From Agrostemma githago (Eukaryota > Streptophyta > Magnoliopsida > Caryophyllales > Caryophyllaceae), in the NCBI GenBank assembly GCA_958450325.1, contig OY288259.1, positions 29,506,734 to 29,570,733 on the forward strand: a stretch of 64,000 bases of DNA. The letters are read 5' to 3'. The notes beneath the pieces are model-generated. The model did not search any database, had not been told where the DNA came from, and saw only the letters and a list, made by a program, of their open reading frames with translations. Position 1 is the first letter of the stretch. Each line of letters opens with the position of its first letter. Position numbers and translations under genes: made by a program. Of the stretch, positions 1 through 10,608 are shown one piece after another.

Positions 1-725
<725 letters not shown>

Positions 726-1109
726 TGTAAACACCCGCATTTTGACTGCCAGGTGTCTATGGCAGTTTCCAAAAAAACACCCGATGATGATCGGACGCTA
801 ACATGTTTCTATGCGCTCGGATACGGGCTCAAATCCATTAGTTGCTGGCTAACGCACTTACGGTGTACGAAACTCACAAAATCAACCTCAAAACCAGGCC
901 CAGTGGATCATTCCGAGTCAAACAAGACTAATTGGGCCAAAACCGGCACCGGAAGTAAAACCGACCTTTTGGCAATTGGGTCAACCCCGGTCAAAGTCGT
1001 TTCCGAGACATACAAAAACAGACTCACATCATCAAAAGTCCAAATACAAAATCCATCAAGCATTCAAAGTCAAGGTCCAAGTCAATGGACCCGTGCAACC
1101 CATTTGGGT

Positions 1110-1213
1110 CACTCGATCGAGTGCCTGACCCACTCGATGGGGGGGGGCTCCTTCGAGCCCGGCTCCAAGCTTAACGGGCCACTCGACCGAGTTAGCCACC
1201 TACTCGGTCGAGT
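1110..1213. promoter_or_regulatory. Promoter-proximal palindrome cluster (ACTCGATCGAGT type), element A
   Basis: CACTCGATCGAGTG lies at 1110-1123, a degenerate half site at 1131, ACTCGACCGAGT at 1181-1192 and ACTCGGTCGAGT at 1202-1213. The last two are also reverse complements of each other. The cluster ends 29 bp before the TATA box. The 3' LTR carries the homologous cluster at about 8767-8870. A role as transcription-factor sites is inferred from placement only. Confidence 0.7.
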
Positions 1214-1241
1214 AACCCTAACCGGGTGCCCTAGCTTTGCC

Positions 1242-1249
1242 TATATAAG
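1242..1249 (+). promoter_or_regulatory. TATA box of element A 5' LTR
   Basis: TATATAAG within a C-rich context about 515 bp into the LTR; the same box occurs in the 3' LTR near 8898. It would place the U3/R boundary about 30 bp downstream. Confidence 0.75.
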
Positions 1250-2306
1250 CAACCCCCATGCACACATCTTGAACAACCTTTTTACAACCCTAATCTTACA
1301 CACACAACCCTAAGCAAACCCTAAGCAATTCTACACTAGCAAACCCTAAACCTAGTTTTAGGAATCGAACCCGAGCCACCATAACTCAACCTTCATACAC
1401 CTCGAAACTCTTGTGTTAAAGCCACGATTACGAGTCCGGTCCGAAACAAGAACATGTAGGTTGAGGGTGTCAAAACCCTTTCTCTTCTCCTTCTCTTTTC
1501 GTCGTCTTCTTCTTTTTTTCGTCCTTAGTTTCGTTTTTTTTTATTTTGTTCATCGCATCATAATATCGATAATATAATTAGTACAAAAAAACATTAAAAT
1601 ACTTATTGATTTGTGTCAAATGTGAGTGATGGTGGGATAAGGAAAACCGAACATACAAGTGTACTGCACACGCGTTGACGGTCGCTTATCCCATCACCCC
1701 GATCGTTTGATTATTGAAATAAGTTAACTTAAACGATAATCCATTTTATTTCGTTTTCATCAATATTCGAGTCGCATATTCACGTCGATCTTCAAAACAA
1801 ACATTGTATTTTAATAAGGGTCGAAACCCGTTGACACAGATCCGACATCACAATCCCTAGGGATTTATTTCGATGTCGGAGAAGTCGAGGGAATCAAGTC
1901 CTTTAAATTCGAGCAAAGTGTCGATCCATTAGATTCGATACCAATTCTTTAATTGGATGTCGAATCAAGCGATCTAGTCACATAAATTAATTAACGCGAT
2001 TTATCCATATCGCGATAATTAATTTAAGACGACTAAAATTAATCTATTTTTCTTTTATTCGCACTCTAGTATTCCATATCGATTCAATAATCGAATATTG
2101 GATACTACGAGTATCAAATTTAGAATCGAATATAAATCCCGCATATTTATGTTCGATTCAACAAAATCGACAATTTATAAAATCCGAGTTGAGCATAAAT
2201 TGTGTAATATTTATGTCCGATTTGGTAGATCTGTCGAACTATAAAAAAATCAAAAGCAATTTCAAAATCAATACAATTTGCAAACGAATTACGATTCGTA
2301 CAGGGG

Positions 2307-2530
2307 GCACTCGACCGAGTGCCTAGCCCACTCGGTCAAGTGGCACCCCAAAATCAGGTCAGAATGTCTATTACGACCCCCACTCGATCGAGTCTCACAG
2401 TGACTCGGTCGAGTGGCTATGTACTCGACCGAGTTGGTCAATATCTTGGCCGAGTATGGTCTAAAACGCAAAACAGAAACCCTTTTTTAAGGTCCACCAG
2501 ATCGAGTCCATCGACCACTCGATCGAGTGG
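2307..2530. repeat. Second palindrome cluster in element A LTR
   Basis: About eight sites of the form ACTCGNNCGAGT, some degenerate, are spread over 224 bp: GCACTCGACCGAGTGC at 2307-2322, ACTCGGTCGAGT at 2403-2414, and CCACTCGATCGAGTGG at 2515-2530 among others. The homologous block in the 3' LTR is about 9924-10147. The spacers match, on the opposite strand, the cluster at 44853-45043 in element D. Confidence 0.75.
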
Positions 2531-3144
2531 CCTCATCACGACCAAAGCTGCGAGTCGTACATTCTTCTATTTTCTAAATTCGATAGTATTTTACGACGTA
2601 GGTCAACACATGCTTAATCAATCATGTGTATTTACTATCTTTTCAAACCATGTATCGTCTTGTTTACATCATTCAATTTAATTCAATATTTGCATAAACC
2701 GTTAAATATCGTTACATCGTTACTAACGCGTTTGTTATTTCTTTTGTCAATTTAATTGTCGTTTATTTTATTTTACTAAAATGAACCCACATGCTAAAAT
2801 TCAACTTTGACGTTAGAATTAATTGCATTAAAATTGACTTAGAAACCCTTTTCAATTCCATTCACATGCTTAAGGAAAATAATCTTTGCATATCATTTTC
2901 CCGTTTAACTAACGCGCGTATTAGAAAGTCACTCGAATTCTTAGTAGAGGCCACTAAGTGTGGGCGGGGTTGGGTGTCCTTTGTGGGCTTCCCAACACGT
3001 ACCCTCACCCCTTACTCAGAACCTCGGTTTTCGGATGCCCGAAACCATTGGCGCACGAGAGTCATTCAATACACGATATCCGATAATGTCGGTATCGGTA
3101 TCAAATGCAAAGGGACGAGCCCAATAAACTCTGACATCGGAAAT

Positions 3145-3186
3145 GGGCCGTATTTTGTATACGGCCCACTACGACATAGAGTGGGC
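3145..3186 (+). other. Conserved U5 double hairpin, element A
   Basis: A perfect 9-bp stem (GGGCCGTAT / ATACGGCCC) closes a TTTGT loop (3145-3167). A second hairpin follows at once, GCCCACT / AGTGGGC around ACGACATAG (3164-3186). Element D has the same two hairpins with different stems but the same TTTGT and ACGACATAG loops (44064-44085 and 57301-57322, minus sense). Confidence 0.7.
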
Positions 3187-3333
3187 TCGAATGGTTCCGA
3201 ATAACCACAAAATTCGGTGGCGACTCCACATAGACCTAAATTTCAATTCGATCCATTCTCATATGGAGATTCATTCGCCTACCCAAACCCGCGCGTGGCC
3301 GCGTCGGGGTGGACCTATGTCATGTCCACAATT

Positions 3334-3351
3334 TGGCGACTCCGCTGGGGA
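3334..3351 (+). other. Primer binding site, tRNA-Arg, element A
   Basis: TGGCGACTCCGCTGGGGA starts 3 nt after the LTR end and is complementary to the 3' end of plant tRNA-Arg(ACG) plus CCA. This primer is known for the Tat/Ogre group. Confidence 0.85.
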
Positions 3352-5136
3352 TTAACTGATGTGTGACTTAGCATCGGCATTCTCAGGGTGAGACTCGAAT
3401 AGAAATCGTTTGACAAATACAATACGCGTTTTAGTTTTACGGTTCATGCATAACCCATATTTTCCGGGCCGGTACTCGCGACCGACGTCCCACTATACCG
3501 TTGATGTACTCCAATATGGATATGTCAAAAGGTGTCCATAGTCGATTCGAGTGGGTTTCGCGGCATGTTCTAAGATCAACTCGACTTAGGAAGTCCGTCC
3601 CGATCAACGTCTAGACTATGTACACTGGTATAGACCCCTTTTAGACCGACCGAGACTTAGTGTAAAGCATACGACGTTGTTATAATGCTTGACTACGTGC
3701 TACTTGGTTTCCGTGTCGTTTTCAAAAACCGTCATTTCAAAAATGCATCTTTTCAAAAATATTCAACTTTCAAAAACTCGGAAACCTGCCAAAATTTATG
3801 ACTTATGATTTGACTCAAAACAAGCCTATTTCTAACCGGCATGCCGCCCATTTCGAAATTCGAACTTCCGATCCACCATTCAATTTTTGAATTTTCAAAA
3901 ATTCAATTTCAATTTTCAAATCTTCGAGATGCCGTTTTCGATTTTCAAATCTTCGGGATCTCATCTTCAAATTTCAAATTGTCGGAAATTCTTTTTTCGA
4001 TATTCGATTTTTCAAAATCTCAATTTCACTTTTCAAATCTTCGAGATGCCATTCTCGATTTTCAAATCTTCGAGATGCCGTTTTCGATTTTCATATCTTA
4101 AGGATCTCATCTTCAATTTTCAAATTGTCGGAAATTATTTTTTTCGATATTCAAATTTCAAAATTTCAAATATTCAACTTTTCAAAACCCGGGACATATG
4201 CCGAATTTAGGACTTATGATTTTACTCAAAATAGCCTATTTCTAGCCGGCATTCTGCCCATTTCAAAACTCGAAAACATTTCCGAACTTTCAAAACCGGG
4301 GCCCGATACACTTTCCGATTTTCTCGAAAAATCGGGCCTTTCCCCGAGTTCTCTCGGACTTTCCAAAAACAATCAATTTTCAAAACCTTCCTCTTCTTAG
4401 GACTTCCCGTATTTAGCAGTTTCGGGTCGTGTCTTAAGTCGTCAAAGTCTCTAGCGTCGAAACTCTGTCGATCTTACATCACGAGTTTATTCCCTATCCC
4501 AGTCCGCCTTATTAGACTAAGGCAAGGCCCACCTACGTAGGACAAACCCCTACAAAGGAGGGCCCGTCAACACAATCGAGTCCAAAAGTCTGGGGATGTC
4601 TCACGTGGACCTTCCTTCGGACAGGACTCGGCCCAAATAGCCGAATCCTAAGGAAGGCCCACCTTTCACAAGTCACCCGTCCAGGTGTCTTTTCCGAGTC
4701 AACCTTTTACAAGGCATAGCCCTATAACAAAAGGTTCGCGGTCCTTACGTCTAAGGGTCACTCGTCCCACACTCGAGTCTTAACAAAGTTTTCGATCCCA
4801 CTTGGGGGCTACCCTAGAGCGGTCAATCACGGTTGCTCTAAGGGTCATGTCTTAGGCGTGTCTGACGTGCCCCACCTTCGAGTCACTTAGATGCCACACC
4901 ATCTGAGTCCTTAGTCTCACATTGGGGGTCATTCTCCGACGGAGTGATTAATCACAGTCACTCCGAGAATCGTACCCTACACATTTGTCTTAGGGGAGTC
5001 TAACCCGAGTCAAACTGGAGTCGTCTCTCCTCCTGCGCTATTTTCTATGCCTTGGTGAGTTGGAGTTCCGAAGCAACTTTTCTGATTACGTGGTGTTCTT
5101 ACAGACAGGCCACCCGAAACCAGATACCAACGCAAG
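3352..5136 (+). other. Untranslated leader of element A with internal duplications and hairpins
   Basis: No gene is seen. Diverged direct repeats built from TTCAAATCTTCGAGATGCC-type units fill about 3900-4160, and a longer block at about 3763-3860 recurs at 4178-4275. Two tandem hairpins lie at 4811-4845 and 4931-4970. A TTCTTACAG splice-acceptor-like site ends at 5104, about 30 nt before the gag ATG. The same acceptor precedes gag in element D, which suggests a spliced leader. Confidence 0.6.
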
Positions 5137-5964
5137 ATGGACGATTTGAAAAATGCTCTGGTCAAGATTGAGACTCAACTGACCTCCATTCAGGTTAACC
5201 AAGCAACGTTAGCCACCCGCCTGAGCGCCGTAGAGAAGACGGCCCTCGTTGAAGGATCTGAGCCCACTGGGCCCATAGCTGAGCTAATCAGCGTTGTTCG
5301 CAGGCTCGAAGAACAAGTTCATTTGTCGACGAACAATTCAATCCACACTGTAAATGCTCGTTCCTACTCACCTTTGAATGACGAGCTACCTGCTGACCTC
5401 AACCTTACGGGAATTCCAATGTTTGAGGGTACTGAAGACCCGGTCCATCACATCCGGGCTTTCAAAGATTTCATGGCGGTCAAAAGGGTAAAGTCCACCA
5501 TGTTTAAGCACTTATTCCCTTCCTCCCTCGAGAAGCACCCCAAAGCCTGGTACTTCAGGCTCGATTCCAAGAAATACCCCACTTGGGATGACGTGGCAAC
5601 GGAGTTCGCTCGGAACTACGCTGATAATATCGAGATCCAGACTACAATGCGTACTCTGGAAGTCATGGCCCAAGAGCCCAAAGAAGGGTTCACTAAATAT
5701 CTTCAAAGATGGCGGGCTGAGAGTGTAAAGTTGGTAAACAAGCCCGACGAGAAGACACTGGTGGAGGCGTTCATCAACAACCTCCTACCTTCTTACCGCG
5801 TCCATCTTAGGTATGCCGGCATTTCAAACTTTGTCGGGGCATTAGAATTGAAGACGATCTTCGACATAACGAAGATCTGGGCGAAGCTTCACTTGACATC
5901 AACTCGAGTCCTTAGAAGCCGACGACTAATGACAACAACATCCGAGAGTCCAGATTTGGGTTAA
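5137..5964 (+). pseudogene. Truncated Gag of element A (275 aa)
   Basis: This is the N-terminal part of a Tat-lineage Gag capsid precursor. About residues 1-230 align closely with the Gag of element D (54139-55887): a coiled-coil start, the LEEQVHLS region, the MFEGTEDPVHHIRAFKDFMA stretch, the PTWDDVATEFARNYAD stretch and the LLPSYRVHLRYA motif. After about residue 230 the similarity ends and an unrelated tail runs to a stop at 5962. The CCHC-like knuckle and all of pol are missing, so the remainder was lost by an internal deletion. A truncated Gag might still interact with Gag from autonomous relatives, but that is inference. Family assignment is firm. Confidence 0.85.
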
Positions 5965-8370
5965 GTCTGAGTCTGAGTCCGGGTCTAGGATGTACCATTT
6001 CTTTCAAAGTCAAAGTCAAAGTCAAAGTCAGAGTCAGAGTCAGTTGTATTCTGTCCTCTTTTTCAAAATTCAATAAAATCAGCTTTCAATATTCTTTCTC
6101 ATATATACTTTCCTTACGTGTTTCCGAGAACATGATGAACACCATCATACACTGTGAACACATGCACGTGACTATTATAGGCACATCTATAATGACTGCA
6201 GGAAACCAAGCCCGTGTTTTTCTTTTGCCTATTCCGTGTCTGGTATAGAAAAATCACGTAACTACCCGTAGCGGGAGCGGTATCGAATCCTATGACAAAT
6301 CTAGGTAATCTCCTAGTTTGAGTTCAAGACGGGAGGCAAGCCCATTTCCCACAATAAAACACCCCTCCAATAAGACTGACCAATCCCTACCTTGGGTTTT
6401 AGTCTGACCGGCAAAAAAAAAAAACGAAAGAACACTGGACAAAAAAAAATCAAAAGTAAAAAAAAACAAAAAAAAAAAAAAAAACTGGACACAAAAAAAA
6501 ATCGAAAGTCCATGAAAAAAAAAAAGCAAAAGGCCAAAACAAAAAAGAAGGCCATCATCAAAAAAATTCAGAATACCCATGACCGTGGTCAACGGTCAAT
6601 TCAAGTGAAAGCCCCACGACCAGGGTACGGTCAAAATTATCAAAAACCCATGCCATCCAATAGGGGAGTGACAATCAAGCTGGTCAGCTAACACCACACT
6701 CAGCCTTCCCAGATTACAACCCTCAAGACCTTCCCGAGACCCAGGCCAGAGACAGCCCGGAATTTTGTGGATTCAAGCTCCATAGGATACCCCTAACCGT
6801 TAGGGCCAGACATGGAAACCAGATCCCACATTATCAAACCAGCCCAATTGAAGTTCGAGCCATCATCGAGCTCAAGATTTCGAATCATCAAAGTCATTTA
6901 CTTCCTAGCACCACATTCCCAAAAACATCAAATCCCGAGAGCAGAACTCGTTAAAAATCCTGAGAACAAAACTCGTTAAAATCTCTGAGAGCAGAACTCG
7001 TTAAAAATCCCGAGAACATAACTCGTTAAAATCCCATCCAAACCAGTTACCAACCCCAAACACAGGTACTCAACCTGCGGTCGGCATAGAACATGCCCAA
7101 ATAGTTCACACCACCTCTGGGGTCTACCCCAGAGAACACTCACAGTCACAGGATTAATATCCTAACCATTCAAGCCCTTTGATCAAGACATCACTGGGAA
7201 TGCACCTAGCCTACACCGTCATTATGGCTAGTCACACACAAAGTCCTAATAGCTTAGGCACCATAATATATCTTTCAATCCACTGAACTACGGCATGGTT
7301 TGATTTCACCGCACGTGAATACGTAGGCAGCCTTTCAACAGAGGCACAACCACCCACATCGACACACATTTCAAAAAGCACTATCATTCCGGTCACGACA
7401 CTGTCATGTTCTCAGCAGCTAGCTTTGTCGTCCTGGGGGCTTTTCTTAGACAGAAGACCTCCATCCACTCACAAAATCCAGATAAATCCAAAAAATCTAG
7501 CCTCCTTTCTGTAGTGTGTCCTAGTACTCGGCTCAGTCGAAGACAAGAATCTGTCAGGACTCGAGGCAATACCCATTTTGGACTGTACCTTAAAATCAGA
7601 AATCCAGAAGGGTACCAGACTAAAACAGTCTCATTACGGACTACTGCCAGTCCCCTATAGCATATCTATCCCACTTCGATGTACGACCGTGTTGCCACTC
7701 GCCTAGGCTACGGGATAGCGCAACTTAAGAGTCTTGTTGGGCGGCCCACATCCCTACCGAGTCACGGTCCAACCCTTAGAGAGTCCAGTCCGTGTCAGTC
7801 AACTCGTCCTGTCGCGTCTAGAGTCGAGTCTGTCGGTAGGCCCCTCTCTTCAAATTCCACTTTGAAATTTGCAAAATTTAGCCATTTGAAAAAAGATCCT
7901 TTTCGACAAGGTCAGATTTCAGTCTATTTGAACTGCGAATTTCTTTTCTATCCCTTTCCATTTTGAAAACCTAGCTCGTGATTGCTTTCAGGATTTCAAA
8001 TTCAAAATTTCAAAAACTTCAAAAATCATTTTCCCCAGCACGAGTCATTTTACTACCTACGTGTTGCATGCATTTTATGTAACTTATACAGGTACGACTC
8101 AAGCAAAGACATGCAAGTCATCAAATCTCCCCAGCAGCATTTTCCGGGATAGCACGGGATGGACCAACACACAGGCACACCCAGGGCTTATGCGACAAGC
8201 CCAAATTCCCCACAGAGTACAATCATCAAGCTCAGGTATGATTTCTGCCTTGTGGCTGACGAGCCCTTCACGCGAGTCTAACGGACTATAAACGACCCGA
8301 CCGGAAGTCTACTAGGCTTTAAGGTGCTTGGTAGCTACTCTGACTTTCGCCTTGTCCAAGCCTCAGTCAG
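5965..8370 (+). other. Residual internal noncoding region of element A
   Basis: No gene is seen. It begins with AGTCTG and AGTCAA/AGTCAG hexamer runs (5967-6045), possibly a relic of the Glu-Ser-coding repeat found in element D pol. An A-rich tract (about 6410-6560) gives a spurious Lys-rich ORF. About four tandem copies of a 26 bp unit containing GAACTCGTTAAAA lie at about 6932-7035. The last 250 bp match the 3' untranslated region of element D (46475-46700, reverse). Confidence 0.65.
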
Positions 8371-8381
8371 AGTGGGGGCTC
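8371..8381 (+). other. Polypurine tract of element A
   Basis: AGTGGGGGCTC lies directly before the 3' LTR. The same tract precedes the 3' LTR of element D on the minus strand (46475-46485). Confidence 0.8.
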
Positions 8382-10608
8382 TGTAGACACCCGCATTTTG
8401 ACTGCCAGGTGTCTATGGCAGTTTCCAAAAAAACACCAGATGATGTTCAGACGCTAACATGTTTCTATGCGCTCGGATACGGGCTCAAATCCATTAGTTA
8501 CTGGCTAACGCACTTACGGAGTACAAAACTCACAAAATCAACCTCAAATCCAGGCCCAGTGGATCATTCCGAGTCAAACAAGTCTAATTGGGCCAAAACC
8601 GGCACCGGAAGTAAAACCGACCTTTTGGCGATTGGGTCAACCCCGGTCAAAGTCGTTTCCTAGACATACAAAAACAGACTCACATCATCAAAAGTCCAAA
8701 TACAAAATCCATCAAGCATTCAAAGTCAAGGTCCAAGTCAATGGACCCGTGCAACCCATTTGGGCCACTCGATCGACGGCCCGACCCACTCGATCGAGTC
8801 GGCCTGCTTCGAGGCCGGCTGCAAGCTTAACGGGCCACTCGACCGAGTTAGCCACCTACTCGGTCGAGTAACCCTAACCGGGTGCCCTAGCTTTGCCTAT
8901 ATAAGCAACCCCCATGTACACATCTTGAACAACCTTTTTACAACCCTAATCTTACACACACAACCCTAAGCAAACCCTAATCAATTCTACACTAGCAAAC
9001 CCTAAACCTAGTTTTAGGAATCGAACCCGAGCCACCATAACTCAACCTTCATACACCTCGAAACTCTTGTGTTAAAGCCACGATTACGAGTCCGGTCCGA
9101 GACAAGAACATGTAGGTTGAGGGTGTCAAAACCCTTTCTCTTCTCCTTCTCTTTTCGTCATCTTCTTCTTTTTTTCGTCCTTAGTTTCGTTTTTTTTTAT
9201 TTTGTTCATTAAAATACTTATTGATTTGTGTCGAATGTGAGTGATGGTGGGATAAGGAAAACCGAACATACAAGTGTACTGCACACGCGTTGACGGTCGC
9301 TTATCCCATCACCCCGATCGTTTGATTATTGAAATAAGTTAACTTAAACGATAATCCGTTTTATTTCTTTTTCATCAATATTCGAGTCGCATATTCACGT
9401 CGATCTTCAAAACAAACATTGTATTTTAATAAGGGTCGAAACCCGTTGACACGGATCCGACATCACAATCCCTAGGGATTTATTTCGATGTTGGAGAAGT
9501 CGAGGGAATCAAGTCCTTTAAATTCGAGCAAAGTGTCGATCCATTAGATTCGATACCAATTCTTTAATTGGATGTCGAATCTAGCGATCGAGTCACATAA
9601 ATTAATTAACGCGATTTATCCATATCGCGATAATTAATTTAAGACGACTAAAATTAATCTATTTTTCTTTTATTCGCACTCTAGTATTCCATATCGATTC
9701 AATAATCGAATATGGGATACTAAGAGTATTCAAATTTAGAATCGAATATAAATCCCGCAATATTTATGTTCGATTCAACAAAATCGACAATTTATAAAAT
9801 CCGAGTTGAGCATAAATTGTGTAATATTTATGTCCGATTTGGTAGAATTGTCGAACTATCAAAAAATAAAAAGCAATTTCAAAATCAATACAATTTGCAA
9901 ACGAATTACGATTCGTACAGGGGGCACTCGACCGAGTGCCTAGCCCACTCGGTCGAGTGGCACCCCAAAATCAAGTCAGAATGTCTATTACGACCCCCAC
10001 TCGATCGAGTCTCACAGTGACTCGGTCGAGTGGCAATGTACTCGACCGAGTTGGTCAATATCTCGGCCGAGTATGGTCTAAAACGCAAAACAGAAACCCT
10101 TTTTTAAGGTCCACTCGATCGAGTCCATCGACCACTCGATCGAGTGGCCTCATCACGACCAAAGCTACGAGTCGTACATTCTTCTATTTTCTAAATTCGA
10201 TAGTATTTTACGACTTAGGTCAACACGTGCTTAATCTATCATGTGTATTTACTATCTTTTCAAACCATGCATCGTCTTGTTTACATCATTCAATTTAATT
10301 CAATATTTGCATAAACCGTTAAATATCGTTACATCGTTACTAACGCGTTTGTTATTTCTTTTGTCAATTTAATTGTCGTTTATTTTATTTTACTAAAATG
10401 AACCCACATGCTAAAATTCAACTTTGACGTTAGAATTAATTGCATTAAAATTGACTTAGAAACCCTTTTCAATTCCATTCACATGCTTAAGGAAAATAAT
10501 CTTTGCATATCATTTTCCCGTTTAACTAACGCGCGTATTAGAAAGTACTCGAATTCTTAGTAGAGACCGCTAAGTGCGGGCAGGGTTGGGTTTCCTTTGT
10601 TGGCTTCC
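8382..10608 (+). repeat. 3' LTR of element A, first part
   Basis: It matches 726 to about 2990 of the 5' LTR with scattered substitutions and a 41 bp deletion near 9208. It ends in CTTCC (10604-10608), the target duplication of the nested Tekay-like element; the LTR resumes at 18685. Confidence 0.9.

Larger units (their letters stand above)
726..3330 (+). repeat. 5' LTR of element A
   Basis: This 2.6 kb LTR repeats at 8382-10608 plus 18685-19027. It has a TATA box at 1242, two palindrome clusters (1110-1213 and 2307-2530) and several strong inverted repeats: 1628-1698, 1842-1879, about 1984-2026 and 3145-3186. The 3' copy lacks about 41 bp present near 1552-1592, and a CAT occurs at both edges of the missing stretch, consistent with a microhomology-mediated deletion. 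Short ORFs inside (for example 465-1313, 2319-2681, 3143-3355) are not considered genes. Confidence 0.9.

Noticed and set aside
3143..3355. Small ORF in U5 with HYDIEWARMVPNNHKI, similar to an ORF in element D LTRs
   Set aside because: Conservation is at the nucleotide and hairpin level and lies in U5; no codon-type substitution pattern is evident.
6392..6691. Lys-rich ORF
   Set aside because: Produced by an A-rich tract inside the residual internal region of element A.
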